NCBI GenBank assembly: GCA_016716525.1
Contig: JADJWE010000006.1
Location: 310,001 to 374,000 of the forward strand
Length of the DNA stretch: 64,000 nucleotides
Origin: Candidatus Flexicrinis affinis
GTDB lineage: Bacteria > Chloroflexota > Anaerolineae > Aggregatilineales > Phototrophicaceae
Reading direction: 5' to 3'
Part shown: positions 35,438 to 44,022 of the stretch, piece by piece
Position numbering within the stretch: position 1 is the stretch's first letter
How the letters are laid out: each line of letters opens with the position of its first letter
Position numbers and translations under genes: made by a program
The notes under the pieces: generated by a model
Told to the model about the DNA's origin: nothing
Databases searched by the model: none
Seen by the model: the letters and a program-made list of their open reading frames with translations, nothing else

Positions 35438-37233
35438 CGCGCATCCTGTGCGTGCAGTGGGCCAACATCGGAGATTTGATCCTCACCACGCCGGCGCTGA
35501 CTGCGCTGCGCGAAGCCCAGCCCGACGCGCACGTCGGCCTGCTGACCACTCCCGGCGCAGCCCCGGCAGTCGGCGGGCTTGGGTTGGCCGATACGGTCTA
35601 TACCCTGCCACGCTTCGGCATCGCCAATGCTGAGACTCTGCGCGTGTTCCGCAAAATCCGCGCCGACCGCTACGACACGATCGTGTTCTTCCACCGGCTG
35701 ACGACGCGGGCCGGCGCGTGGAAATATGCAGCGCTGGCGGCGTTCAGCGGGGCCAAACGACGGATCGGGCTGGACAACGGGCGCGGCGGATTTCTGACCG
35801 ACCACGTGCCGGATGACGGTTTCGGCGCACCGCATCAAGCCGCCTCGTGGCTTGCGCTAGTCGAACGGCTCGGCGCAGATGCATCGCCCCGCCCATGCCG
35901 CGTCGCCGAAATGCCATACCCGCTGCCGGATGCGCCGGTGCGGATCGCGGTCCACGCCGGAAGCGGCGACTTTAGCATGGCGCGCCGCTGGCCGGCCGAA
36001 CTGCTGGCGCAGGCGGTTGATACGCTGGCCGACGAGCTCAACGCGCAGGTCGTCGTAATTGGCGCTAACGGTGACGACAGCCCCGACCTGATCGCGCGGT
36101 TGAAGCACCCGGCCCTCGACCTCACCGGCAAGACATCGGTGCCGCAGTTGGCCGGCGTACTGCGCCAGTGCGCGCTGTACGTCGGCAGTGACAGCGGCGT
36201 GACGCACGTTGCCGCCGCGGTCGGTACGCCAACCGTTGCGGTGTTCGGTCCGACCAACGACGCCGCTTATGGCCCGTGGTCGCCGGACGGCAAGGCGGTC
36301 GTCGTACGCACGCTGCCGCGCTGCGCGCCGTGCTCGTACATCGATCACGAACTCGGTGCGCGTGAGGGCTGCCCGGCGCGGACGTGCCTGCACATGGTGC
36401 GCCCGGACGCCGTGATCGATGCGGCGCGGCGGCTGTTGGCTGGTGAACCTCAGCCGACGCTCCCGCCGCTGCCGCCCCGGCCCGAGGTCGAGACGGTGCG
36501 CATCCTCGGCTTGCCTGTTCATGCCGTGACTTTTGCGCAGTGGCTCGACCTGATCGGGTCGTGGGTGCGCGCCGACGACGGCCTGCATCACGTGTGCACG
36601 ATCAACCCGGAATTCGTGATGGTGGCCCAGCAGGACCCGATATTCCGGCGGGTGCTGCGCCGCGCCGATCTGTGCGTGCCGGACGGAATCGGGCTGCTGC
36701 TGGCGGCGCGCATGCTGGGCCGCCGACTGCCCGAGCGGGTGACCGGGTCGGACGGTGTGCCGCGCATTGCCGAGCGCGCCGCACAGGAAGGGTGGTCGCT
36801 GTTCCTGCTCGGCGCGGCGGAGGGCATCGCGGCGAAAGCCGCCGGCATCCTGATCGAACGCTACCCCGGCCTCAGAATCGCCGGCACGTTCAGCGGCTCG
36901 CCCCGGCGCGAAGATGAGGACGCGCAGGTCACCATGATCAACGAATCGGGCGCCGACATCCTGCTGGTCGCCTACGGCGCGCCCAAGCAGGACGCGTGGA
37001 TCGCGCGCAACAGCCCGCGCCTCAACGTCAAGATGGCGATGGGCATCGGCGGATCGTTGGACTTCGTCGCGGGGATCATCCCCCGCGCGCCGGTGTGGAT
37101 GCAGCGCGCGGGGATCGAATGGCTGTTCCGGCTGATCCGTCAGCCGTGGCGGATCAAGCGCATGCTGCGCCTGCCACGCTTCGTGTGGGCCGTGCTGCGG
37201 CGCGGGGGCCGCGGCGCGTGGGAACCGGCCTAG
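35434..37233 (+). CDS. Bifunctional GT9 (heptosyltransferase-like) / GT26 (WecG/TagA-like) glycosyltransferase
   Basis: 599 residues. Residues 1 to about 340 are a GT9 enzyme: 'ILCVQWANIGDLILTTPALT', 'IAVHAGSGDFSMARRWP', and 'YVGSDSGVTHVAAAVGTPTV'. Residues of about 355-599 are a WecG/TagA/CpsF (GT26) domain: 'INPEFVMVAQQDPIFRRVL', 'ADLCVPDGIGLLLAARML', 'RVTGSDGVPRIAERA' and 'YGAPKQDAWIARN'. GT26 members add the second sugar of lipid-linked precursors. GT9 members are usually LPS or glycan transferases. Having both in one chain suggests successive sugar additions to one polyprenyl-linked acceptor. It is translationally coupled to the GT4 gene. Confidence 0.9.
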   Translation: MTRILCVQWANIGDLILTTPALTALREAQPDAHVGLLTTPGAAPAVGGLGLADTVYTLPRFGIANAETLRVFRKIRADRYDTIVFFHRLTTRAGAWKYAALAAFSGAKRRIGLDNGRGGFLTDHVPDDGFGAPHQAASWLALVERLGADASPRPCRVAEMPYPLPDAPVRIAVHAGSGDFSMARRWPAELLAQAVDTLADELNAQVVVIGANGDDSPDLIARLKHPALDLTGKTSVPQLAGVLRQCALYVGSDSGVTHVAAAVGTPTVAVFGPTNDAAYGPWSPDGKAVVVRTLPRCAPCSYIDHELGAREGCPARTCLHMVRPDAVIDAARRLLAGEPQPTLPPLPPRPEVETVRILGLPVHAVTFAQWLDLIGSWVRADDGLHHVCTINPEFVMVAQQDPIFRRVLRRADLCVPDGIGLLLAARMLGRRLPERVTGSDGVPRIAERAAQEGWSLFLLGAAEGIAAKAAGILIERYPGLRIAGTFSGSPRREDEDAQVTMINESGADILLVAYGAPKQDAWIARNSPRLNVKMAMGIGGSLDFVAGIIPRAPVWMQRAGIEWLFRLIRQPWRIKRMLRLPRFVWAVLRRGGRGAWEPA

Positions 37234-37805
37234 CGGACGACGTTGCCGAAGCCCACGAACCACTCGTCGACATACGTCGCGCCGCTCAGCGACGAGTTCT
37301 TCACGCCGAACTTCACCGCCGTGACCTGCGATACGTCAACAGCGCCTGACTCGAACTCGACAGACGTGTAGTTCAAACTCGACGCGCTGGCGGTATATGT
37401 CTGCGAGATCTTGAGCGTGCTCAGCGCGCCGCGCTTGATCTTGGCATAGAATTTCATCGTCTGCCCGCCCGCCAACGGGCGTACATGCGCGGTCACGAAC
37501 AAGTACTGCGACCCGGTCGTGGGCGCATTGACCGTGTAGGTCTGCTCCAGCTTGGTCTTCTCGCCTGCGCTGCCCTTCAGGCGGAACGCGCAGTTGGTGG
37601 CGGTATGGCCCACGCCGCCGCACTTCACCTTGTCCTTGCCGTCGGTGTTCTTGACGGTCCAGAACGAGGCGTCGGGTTCGAAACTGCTGTTGATTACAAT
37701 GTCGAACGGCAGCGCGCGCGGCGCGACGGGCTGCGCCTGCACAACCGTCAGGGTGAGCGCAAGCATGAACAACAGCAGGATGGCGATGGACAACTTTCGA
37801 GACAT
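37230..37805 (-). CDS. Secreted protein with a stand-alone 'GDKVK' beta-sandwich module
   Basis: 191 residues with a clear signal peptide ('LSIAILLLFMLALTLTVVQA', cleavage near residue 25). The mature part is one module: 'SSFEPDASFWTVKNTDGKDK', then 'CAFRLKGSAGEKTKLEQTY', closing with 'SGATYVDEWFVGFGN'. It aligns by eye with the C-terminal module of the secreted array proteins at 54-63 kb ('NGDFEAGSTGWTI...KDKVK...AFRFKGFAGK'). It lacks their C-terminal PPPA tail. The fold is probably a carbohydrate-binding-like jelly roll. Its 3' end overlaps the convergent GT9-GT26 gene by 4 bases. Confidence 0.75.
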   Translation of the reverse strand: MSRKLSIAILLLFMLALTLTVVQAQPVAPRALPFDIVINSSFEPDASFWTVKNTDGKDKVKCGGVGHTATNCAFRLKGSAGEKTKLEQTYTVNAPTTGSQYLFVTAHVRPLAGGQTMKFYAKIKRGALSTLKISQTYTASASSLNYTSVEFESGAVDVSQVTAVKFGVKNSSLSGATYVDEWFVGFGNVVR

Positions 37806-37910
37806 GCTGATTCAACCTCAACTCGGTACGGATGCGCACAGATCGCGCATCTCTCCGGAGATTGAATGACGGTTCGCGCGTTTTGTCAAATTGCGCGTTC
37901 CTCCAGCGTG

Positions 37911-39134
37911 CTATTCACTGAGCCGCCTGCCGAAGAAGTAGATCAGCATCTCGTCCAGCATCGCGCGCCACATGCCCCACGAATGCCCCTCCTCGCTCTG
38001 GATGAACATCAACTGAGCGCCTTGAGCCATAATGAAATCGAGCGCGTCCTGCGGCACGAAATTGTCCCAGCCGGGGTAGCCTGTCCCGATGAAGTAGCGC
38101 GCGGGCAGTACCTCGGCGGCCTCGTAGGTGTCGAAGACGTCTTGCAGCACCAGCGCCGGAGAATACATGGCAACCATGTCGAACACGTCCGGGTACAGCA
38201 CCCCGAGGTACGCCGACGCCAAACCGCCGTACGAAGTCCCGACAATGGCGCGGTTCTGCTTGAGCGGGCTGCTGTCGTAGGCCGCATCGATCTCGGGGAC
38301 CAGTTCCTCAGCCACGAATTTGAAGTACTCGCGGTTGCCGAGGAACTCATCTTCGCGCCGGTTGTTCGCCGGAACATCCGGGTCGCGTGCGCTGATCAGC
38401 ACGGCGATCACCGGCACAATTCGGCCGTCGGCAATCAGTGAATCCAGCACCGGCACGATGCGCCCCATACCCGGATCGCCAAAGTCGTTGCCGTCCAGCA
38501 CGTACACGACCGGCAGATCGTCCAGCGCGTCGTAGCCGGCGGGCGTGTAGACCCAATACCCGACCGTGTAGCCCAACGCGGCGCTGTCGAACCGCAGCAG
38601 ATCCGACGTAACGCCGTTTGCGATTCCCTCGCGATCCGCGCTGACGTCGGTCGTCGCGAAATACGGCATGCGAAGTTCGCTGTTCGGCCCGAAACCGCTG
38701 GCCGCCTGCGCCGGGTTGGCCGGGTCAAGGATCCACGCGTTGTCGTCCAGCACAATCTTATATTCGATACGCGCATTGACCGGAAGCGCGGTTTCTGCGA
38801 CCCACAGGTCGGTGCCGCCGATTTGGCGTCCCAACAGCTCCGGGACGTGTTCCCAGTTGGTGAAGTCGCCGCGCCAGTCGACGACCTCGGCCTCGCCACG
38901 GTACATGAACATGACGCGGTTGTAGTCGACGTACGGCACGCGCCCGGCCGCGATCAGCGCGTCCCACAAGTCGTCGACCATCGCCTGTTGGGAAGCAGGT
39001 GCGGCATCGTCGATAGCGTCGAGCGCCGCGCGTAAATCGCCAATAATCAGGGGCGGCGCATCTTGTGCCGATACGACAGCCCCACACAACATGAACAGCA
39101 CAAGCAGACAGCAATAAACGAGGCGAATCTTCAT
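37911..39134 (-). CDS. Secreted esterase (enterochelin esterase/Fes-like alpha/beta hydrolase)
   Basis: 407 residues with a signal peptide ('LVYCCLLVLFMLCGAVVSAQ'). An N-terminal beta-sandwich cap follows ('FTNWEHVPELLGRQIGGTDL' to 'YKIVLDDNAWILDPANP', an E-set/CBM48-like domain). The C-terminal esterase domain has the nucleophile in 'GTSYGGLASAY', a 'DGNDFGDPGMGR' loop and the His in 'EGHSWGMWR'. This is the Fes/esterase D plan, acting outside the cell on an ester of unknown identity. ATG 39134 has GGAGG 7 bases upstream. Confidence 0.87.
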   Translation of the reverse strand: MKIRLVYCCLLVLFMLCGAVVSAQDAPPLIIGDLRAALDAIDDAAPASQQAMVDDLWDALIAAGRVPYVDYNRVMFMYRGEAEVVDWRGDFTNWEHVPELLGRQIGGTDLWVAETALPVNARIEYKIVLDDNAWILDPANPAQAASGFGPNSELRMPYFATTDVSADREGIANGVTSDLLRFDSAALGYTVGYWVYTPAGYDALDDLPVVYVLDGNDFGDPGMGRIVPVLDSLIADGRIVPVIAVLISARDPDVPANNRREDEFLGNREYFKFVAEELVPEIDAAYDSSPLKQNRAIVGTSYGGLASAYLGVLYPDVFDMVAMYSPALVLQDVFDTYEAAEVLPARYFIGTGYPGWDNFVPQDALDFIMAQGAQLMFIQSEEGHSWGMWRAMLDEMLIYFFGRRLSE

Positions 39135-39312
39135 GGTTTGACCTCCAATTCGCGCACGCACTGAAACGGTCTTTTCCACTATCGTCCGGCCGCCTTCGAT
39201 GAACGGGCCAGTGTGCAACCTCCTATGGATTGACGCCGAACATCATTGCTGTTGGCGCGGTGTCCGCCATCTACGATTGCACAACGTTGGACGTGCGGAC
39301 GCGAACCGGTCA

Positions 39313-39341
39313 TTGCCGGCACTACCGGGGCGTTGTATGCT
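39313..39341 (+). promoter_or_regulatory. Sigma-70-like promoter of the sulfatase-fold gene
   Basis: TTGCCG (39313-39318), a 17-base spacer and TATGCT (39336-39341) give good geometry. Transcription would start near 39349, about 30 bases before the ATG at 39378. Confidence 0.5.
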
Positions 39342-39377
39342 AACCGGTGTTCGCCATCCCTTAACATTCCGCCCGAA

Positions 39378-40913
39378 ATGCCTACCCGACCCAACCTGCT
39401 GGTCATCCTCCTTGATACTATGCGCCGCGACCGTTTGTCGCTGTACGGGCATTCCGTATCGACATCGCCGGCGCTCGACTCGTTTGCCGAGAGTGCCGTC
39501 GTCTACGACCGGGCGATTTCGCCGGCGCAGTGGACGATTCCGGCGCACGCCTCGATGTTCACCGGCGTCTACCCGACCACGCACGACCTGACCGAGGCCG
39601 ATCGCGTGCTGCCCGCCGAGCTGCCGACCGCCGCCGAACTGCTGCGCGATTCGGACTATCACACGGTCGGCTTCTGCAACAATCCACTGGTCGGTGTGCT
39701 GGACCACGGTCTGATCCGCGGCTTCGATGCGTTCTACAACTACGCCGGCGCGGCGGTCAATCGCCCCTTCGAGCGCCAACGTGGCGCGCCGGTCGATCAT
39801 GCCGTGCGCAGATGGCGGACGTTCGCGCGCGCGGCCGGTAACCAGTTCGCCCAGCGCGAATGGCTGTTTCGCGTGTCGCTGCATCCATTGTTCACGCCGG
39901 TGTGGACGCGCCTTGTCAACTACAAGGGCAGTTCGCAGAACTCGGTCGATGACCTGATCGGCTACATGCAGAAGCATCGTGCCGGCCGCTCCGCGCGACC
40001 GCCGCTGTTTGCCTTTCTCAACCTGATGGGAACGCACCTCCCGTACCGGCCCCCACAGGACGTACTGGATTCGATCGCGCCGAGGCTCAGCGCCGCGGAA
40101 TACCGGTTTGTCGCCAGCTTCAACGCCGATGCCGCGCGTTGGGCCAGCCCGGTGGAGGCACCGCTCGAAGACTGGCAGACCGCCGCGCTCGAAACGTTCT
40201 ACGACGCCGAAATCCGCGCGCAGGACCGCGCCTTGCACCGCTTGTTCGATTATCTGCGCGCCAGCCGGGCGCTCAGCGATACGGTCGTGATCGTCACCGC
40301 CGACCACGGCGAGGGCCACGGCGACCACGGATACTTCGGCCACAGCTTCGTCGTCAACCACGAGCTGACGCACGTCCCGCTGGTGATCCGTCACCCGGAC
40401 GACACGCGAAACGGGACACGCTCGGACGAGGTGGTATCGACCCGGCGCGTGTTCCATACACTGCTTGACGGCGCGGGCATTGATATGCCGGGAAACCGGG
40501 CGACGATCCGCCCGGCCGACCTCAGCCTGCTCAACGACGAAGCCGTCGACGGCCCGGTCTTCACCGAAGCATTCCCGCCGCAGGCGTTCCTGTCGGTGCT
40601 GCGCCACCGCGCGCCCAAGTTGATCCATGCCCTGAGCCTGACACAGGTTCGACGCGGCATCATCAACGGTGACCTGAAGCTCACCACTTTGGCCGATACG
40701 CCGGAGGCGCTGTACGATGTGCACGCCGACCCGGCGGAAACGCGCGACCTGCTGGCCGAACGGCCGGATGCCGTGGCCGAGCTGCTCTCTCAGTTGAATT
40801 CGAGCGTGTGGAACGCGCGGCGGGCGCGCTGCGACCTGCACGCGCTCGCCGAACAAGCGGCCCTAACGCCGGCCATGATGGATAGTTTGCGCGCACTCGG
40901 GTACATCGAGTGA
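39378..40913 (+). CDS. Sulfatase-fold (alkaline phosphatase superfamily) enzyme with Thr nucleophile site
   Basis: 511 residues without a signal peptide. The N-terminal metal site is 'NLLVILLDTMRRDRLSLYGH' (Asp13), and the second site is 'VIVTADHGEGHGDHGYFGHS' (Asp309, His310). At the position where sulfatases carry C/S-x-P-x-R, it has Thr53 in 'QWTIPAHASMFTG'. It therefore cannot form formylglycine, and a threonine nucleophile as in phosphoethanolamine or phosphoglycerol transferases is more likely than sulfate-ester hydrolysis. The bisphosphate nucleotidase-like gene follows 19 bases later. Automated pipelines would call it sulfatase. Confidence 0.85.
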   Translation: MPTRPNLLVILLDTMRRDRLSLYGHSVSTSPALDSFAESAVVYDRAISPAQWTIPAHASMFTGVYPTTHDLTEADRVLPAELPTAAELLRDSDYHTVGFCNNPLVGVLDHGLIRGFDAFYNYAGAAVNRPFERQRGAPVDHAVRRWRTFARAAGNQFAQREWLFRVSLHPLFTPVWTRLVNYKGSSQNSVDDLIGYMQKHRAGRSARPPLFAFLNLMGTHLPYRPPQDVLDSIAPRLSAAEYRFVASFNADAARWASPVEAPLEDWQTAALETFYDAEIRAQDRALHRLFDYLRASRALSDTVVIVTADHGEGHGDHGYFGHSFVVNHELTHVPLVIRHPDDTRNGTRSDEVVSTRRVFHTLLDGAGIDMPGNRATIRPADLSLLNDEAVDGPVFTEAFPPQAFLSVLRHRAPKLIHALSLTQVRRGIINGDLKLTTLADTPEALYDVHADPAETRDLLAERPDAVAELLSQLNSSVWNARRARCDLHALAEQAALTPAMMDSLRALGYIE

Positions 40914-40932
40914 CGACAGTGAAGGACACCGG

Positions 40933-41913
40933 ATGAACCTCGAACCGATCAAGACCGCGGCCCGTCAAGCCGCCGCGCTGTGCAGCACCGTCCAGAAGCG
41001 CCACTTCGTGACCAGCCAAAAGGCCGACAACGACGGCCCGGTGACCATCGCCGACTACGGCGCGCAGGCGCTGATCGCCAACGCGATCAAGTCGAACTTC
41101 CCCGGCGACGCCGTGCTGGCTGAGGAGACTGGCGAACAGTTCGTCGGGCTTGTCCCCGCTGAACAACGCGCCAAGGTCGTCGCACTGATCGGCGAGGTGC
41201 TGGGCCGTAGAGTCAGCGAGTCGGACGTGGTGTCATGGCTCGACTACGGCAAGGACGTGCAGGCCGACCGCACGTGGGTCATCGACCCGATCGACGGCAC
41301 GAAGGGGTTCATCGCCATGCGCCACTACGCCATCGCCATCGGCGTGCTGCGCGGCGGCCAGGCGGTCGGCGGTGTGATGGCCTGCCCGGGCTACCCGGCC
41401 TACAACGGGGGCGGCGCACTGCTGTGGACGGAGAACGACACCTGCATGATCGGGCCGATCGCCGGTTTCAGCGGGCGGCAGGTGCGCGTGTCGGCCATTC
41501 AGGACGTGCAGCGTGTGCGCGTATTGGAAAGCGTCGAGAAGTCGCACGCCGGGTTCGAGCGCATGCTGCGGGCGCGCATGCTGGCGGGGCTGGACGCCGC
41601 GCCGGTCGAACGGCTCGACAGCATGGAGAAGTACGCGCGCATCGCAGCCGGCGATGCCGAGCTGTACCTGCGCCTGCCCAACCTCAAGAGCACGCGCGCC
41701 CATTCGACGTGGGATCACGCGGCGGGTGCGGCGCTGGTGCGCGCGGCGGGCGGCCTCGCGACCGACATTGACGGCTCCCCGCTCGACTTCAGCAGCGGCC
41801 GCACAATGGCCCGTACGCGCGGCATGATCGTCAGCAACGGGCGCATTCACGCGCAGATGATCGAAGGCGTCCGCGCACTGCTGGAAGAAGAGGCCGAGAC
41901 GGCGTCCTCTTAA
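40933..41913 (+). CDS. Inositol monophosphatase-fold phosphatase, 3'(2'),5'-bisphosphate nucleotidase-like
   Basis: 326 residues. Metal-binding motifs of the lithium-sensitive phosphatase family are clear: 'LAEETGEQF', 'WVIDPIDGTKGFI' and 'STWDHAAGAALVRAAGG'. The 'DGTKGFI' form and the long insertion between motifs match HAL2/SAL1-type enzymes. Those split 3'-phosphoadenosine 5'-phosphate to AMP and so recycle the product of sulfotransferases. It starts 19 bases after the sulfatase-fold gene with a short GGA before the ATG. A plain inositol or sugar phosphatase remains possible. Confidence 0.85.
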   Translation: MNLEPIKTAARQAAALCSTVQKRHFVTSQKADNDGPVTIADYGAQALIANAIKSNFPGDAVLAEETGEQFVGLVPAEQRAKVVALIGEVLGRRVSESDVVSWLDYGKDVQADRTWVIDPIDGTKGFIAMRHYAIAIGVLRGGQAVGGVMACPGYPAYNGGGALLWTENDTCMIGPIAGFSGRQVRVSAIQDVQRVRVLESVEKSHAGFERMLRARMLAGLDAAPVERLDSMEKYARIAAGDAELYLRLPNLKSTRAHSTWDHAAGAALVRAAGGLATDIDGSPLDFSSGRTMARTRGMIVSNGRIHAQMIEGVRALLEEEAETASS

Positions 41914-42002
41914 CCCACGTCATCGCTGCGTCTGCAACTTTGTCCGTGCCCGCTCCGTATACGTGACTAGACACGACAAACGAGCTTGAGGACTAACCGG
42001 CC

Positions 42003-42596
42003 ATGACCAATCGATTCGACTTCGACACCAAAGGGATACTCCCTTATCTCCTGATCGGCGGCGGCATCGCGCTGCTGTTCCTTTGGCAGTACGGCATCGG
42101 CACGCTGTGGCCGCTGTTTGTGCTTATTCCCGGCGTCGTACTCCTCTATCGCGCGCTGACCGGCCGCGACCGCGAGAGCGTCGACATGATCTTCCCGGGC
42201 ACAATCGTCACCGCAACCGGTCTGATCCTGTTTTATCAGAGCCTGAGCGGTCACTGGGAATCGTGGGCGTACATCTGGGCCGTCTACCCGATCCTTACTG
42301 GCTTCGCGATGCGCTGGCGCGGCGAACGCGTCTCGAAGTACGAGCACGAGATCCGGATCGGCAACGACATGATGCGCTACGGCGCGATGGGGCTGGTAGG
42401 TGCGGTCGTCTTCTTCGAGGTGCTGATCTTCCGCAGTGTCAACGTGCAGTTCATCGGCATCGGTCTGATCGCGCTGGGTGTGATCTACCTCGTCGCCACC
42501 CGCCGCAATATCGCCCGCACGACCGCCTTCAGCGATCTGGTCGGCAAGGCCAAGAACGACGGCGAGAAGGCCAAGGTCAACGACGACGCGGCGTAG
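42003..42596 (+). CDS. Small polytopic membrane protein of unknown function
   Basis: 197 residues with about five to six spans in paired hairpins ('YLLIGGGIALLFLW', 'LWPLFVLIPGVVLLYRAL', then 'MGLVGAVVFFEVLIF', 'FIGIGLIALGVIYLVA') and a charged C-terminal tail. The pattern resembles LiaF/DUF5668-like membrane proteins with short repeated hairpins. No catalytic residues were seen. A GAGG lies upstream of the ATG, and an intrinsic terminator follows 30 bases after the stop, so it is probably a single-gene unit. Confidence 0.7.
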   Translation: MTNRFDFDTKGILPYLLIGGGIALLFLWQYGIGTLWPLFVLIPGVVLLYRALTGRDRESVDMIFPGTIVTATGLILFYQSLSGHWESWAYIWAVYPILTGFAMRWRGERVSKYEHEIRIGNDMMRYGAMGLVGAVVFFEVLIFRSVNVQFIGIGLIALGVIYLVATRRNIARTTAFSDLVGKAKNDGEKAKVNDDAA

Positions 42597-42626
42597 GCCG
42601 AGCCGAAACCACTCAACCACAAGACG

Positions 42627-42654
42627 CGGGCGACCTGAACGGGTCGCCCGTTTT
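42627..42654 (+). terminator. Intrinsic terminator
   Basis: CGGGCGACC, a short loop, GGTCGCCCG, then TTTT. It ends the 42003-42596 transcription unit just before repeat copy A3. Confidence 0.85.
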
Positions 42655-42663
42655 GCATCGCGC

Positions 42664-42784
42664 TTGGGGCAGTGCCCCAAGCTCCGGCAGGAGTTTGCAC
42701 TCCTGCACCTCGTTTCTCGCAATTTCATGCCGCGCGCGGCATGAAATTGCAGCGACGGGAGTCCAGAGGGCGAAAGCCCTTTGG
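42664..42784 (+). repeat. Dispersed repeat family A, copy 3 (rearranged)
   Basis: It begins TTGGGGCAGTGCCCCAA (42664-42680), then GGCAGGAGTTTGCACTCCTG. A perfect 32-base palindrome follows (42719-42750, half-site GCAATTTCATGCCGCG), then GGGAGTCCAGAGGGCGAAAG and CCCTTTGG. The GGGGC hairpin lies on the other side of the core compared with copies 1 and 2, so the modules are shuffled. Confidence 0.85.
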
Positions 42785-42857
42785 TTTCATTTTCTGCGGC
42801 CTACGGCGCGCGACGCGTATGATGTATGCTTGGCGCGAGACGAAAGTGAGGCCCATC

Positions 42858-43973
42858 ATGCACGTGTTCCTTTGGGTGATGCTCGCGATCTTTGCTGGCA
42901 GTGTGTTCGCGCAGACAGACGCGCCGCCGCCGATTTCCGCGGACAACGTGCGGTCGCTCGCGCTGGCCCGCATCGTCACGATGGACGAATTCACGCCGGC
43001 CGAGGCGGATCATCCGCCCAAGCCGTTGTCGGGATGGTTCGCCCTCAGTCCCGATGGCCTGTACGCGGCGACGGTGGTCGAGGGCGGCACGACGGTGTTC
43101 AGCACCGCAGACGGCACGATCGCCGCGCAATTGGTACACCGCGATCCGCTCGAGCCCGACCGCTGGAGCACGGCTATCGATATCGACTGGAGCGACGACA
43201 GCGACCGTTTTGCGCTGCTGCTGCGGCAAGGCGAGACGGATGTCATCTACGTGGCCGCGCTGGACGGAACGACTCGCCAGCAGACCGTGCCGGCCGAGTA
43301 CGGCGTGCCGGTGCGGGTGTGGATCGATGCAGAAGACGGCGATACGGTGTGGATCGAGACGATCCCCAATCCAAGCGCGGAGACTCCGGGAGGCCATAAC
43401 GTCGTACGCCTGACCGTCACCGACGACGCAACCGACGGCGATCCACAGTCTATCCCCACCGGCCCCGAAGCCGACTTCGACTCGTACGTACGCATCGGAC
43501 GTATCCCGGCGCCGCGCGCCATCACCGCGACGTTCAACGGCACGGTGCGGCTGTGGGACTTGCAGACGGGAGACGTTACCGCCGAAGTCGCGCTGCCGGT
43601 GCTGCCGACGTTCGGGCGCGTCAACGAGACCAACGGCCAGCAGTTCGCATGGCGCGACGAATTCAGCGAGGGGCTCCACCTGCTCGATTTCACCACCGGC
43701 GAAGATCGAGTTGTCGCGCCGCTGGACGGTGAATACGTGCAAGCCCTGCTGCTGACCCCAGACGCCGACGTGATCCTCGCCGTGCACCGCGGCGAGACGC
43801 CCAGCCTGACCGCGTGGATCAGCGCGACCGGCGAAGAGATCGCGCTTGGCGAGTACGAGACGTCGATATGCTCACGCGTGCCGGATATGGTACAGCTCGC
43901 GCACGACGGCACCCGCCTCGTGATCGGCTGTGACGGCGGCTTTCAAGTGTGGGAGGTCGCGGCGGGATCGTAA
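42858..43973 (+). CDS. Secreted WD40-like beta-propeller protein
   Basis: 371 residues with a signal peptide ('MHVFLWVMLAIFAGSVFAQT', cleavage near residue 19). The rest reads as propeller blades: 'WFALSPDGLYAATVVEGGTT', 'IDWSDDSDRFALLL', 'ATFNGTVRLWDLQTGDV' and 'QLAHDGTRLVIGC'. It has no catalytic motif and probably works as an extracytoplasmic binding or scaffold protein. ATG 42858 has GAGG about 7 bases upstream; longer in-frame starts would translate repeat A3. It converges on the DMT transporter gene. Confidence 0.75.
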   Translation: MHVFLWVMLAIFAGSVFAQTDAPPPISADNVRSLALARIVTMDEFTPAEADHPPKPLSGWFALSPDGLYAATVVEGGTTVFSTADGTIAAQLVHRDPLEPDRWSTAIDIDWSDDSDRFALLLRQGETDVIYVAALDGTTRQQTVPAEYGVPVRVWIDAEDGDTVWIETIPNPSAETPGGHNVVRLTVTDDATDGDPQSIPTGPEADFDSYVRIGRIPAPRAITATFNGTVRLWDLQTGDVTAEVALPVLPTFGRVNETNGQQFAWRDEFSEGLHLLDFTTGEDRVVAPLDGEYVQALLLTPDADVILAVHRGETPSLTAWISATGEEIALGEYETSICSRVPDMVQLAHDGTRLVIGCDGGFQVWEVAAGS

Positions 43974-44022
43974 CCGTCAACGCCATCGCGGACAACGCGC
44001 GCTTGTCCGAGGCGAGCTCGCG

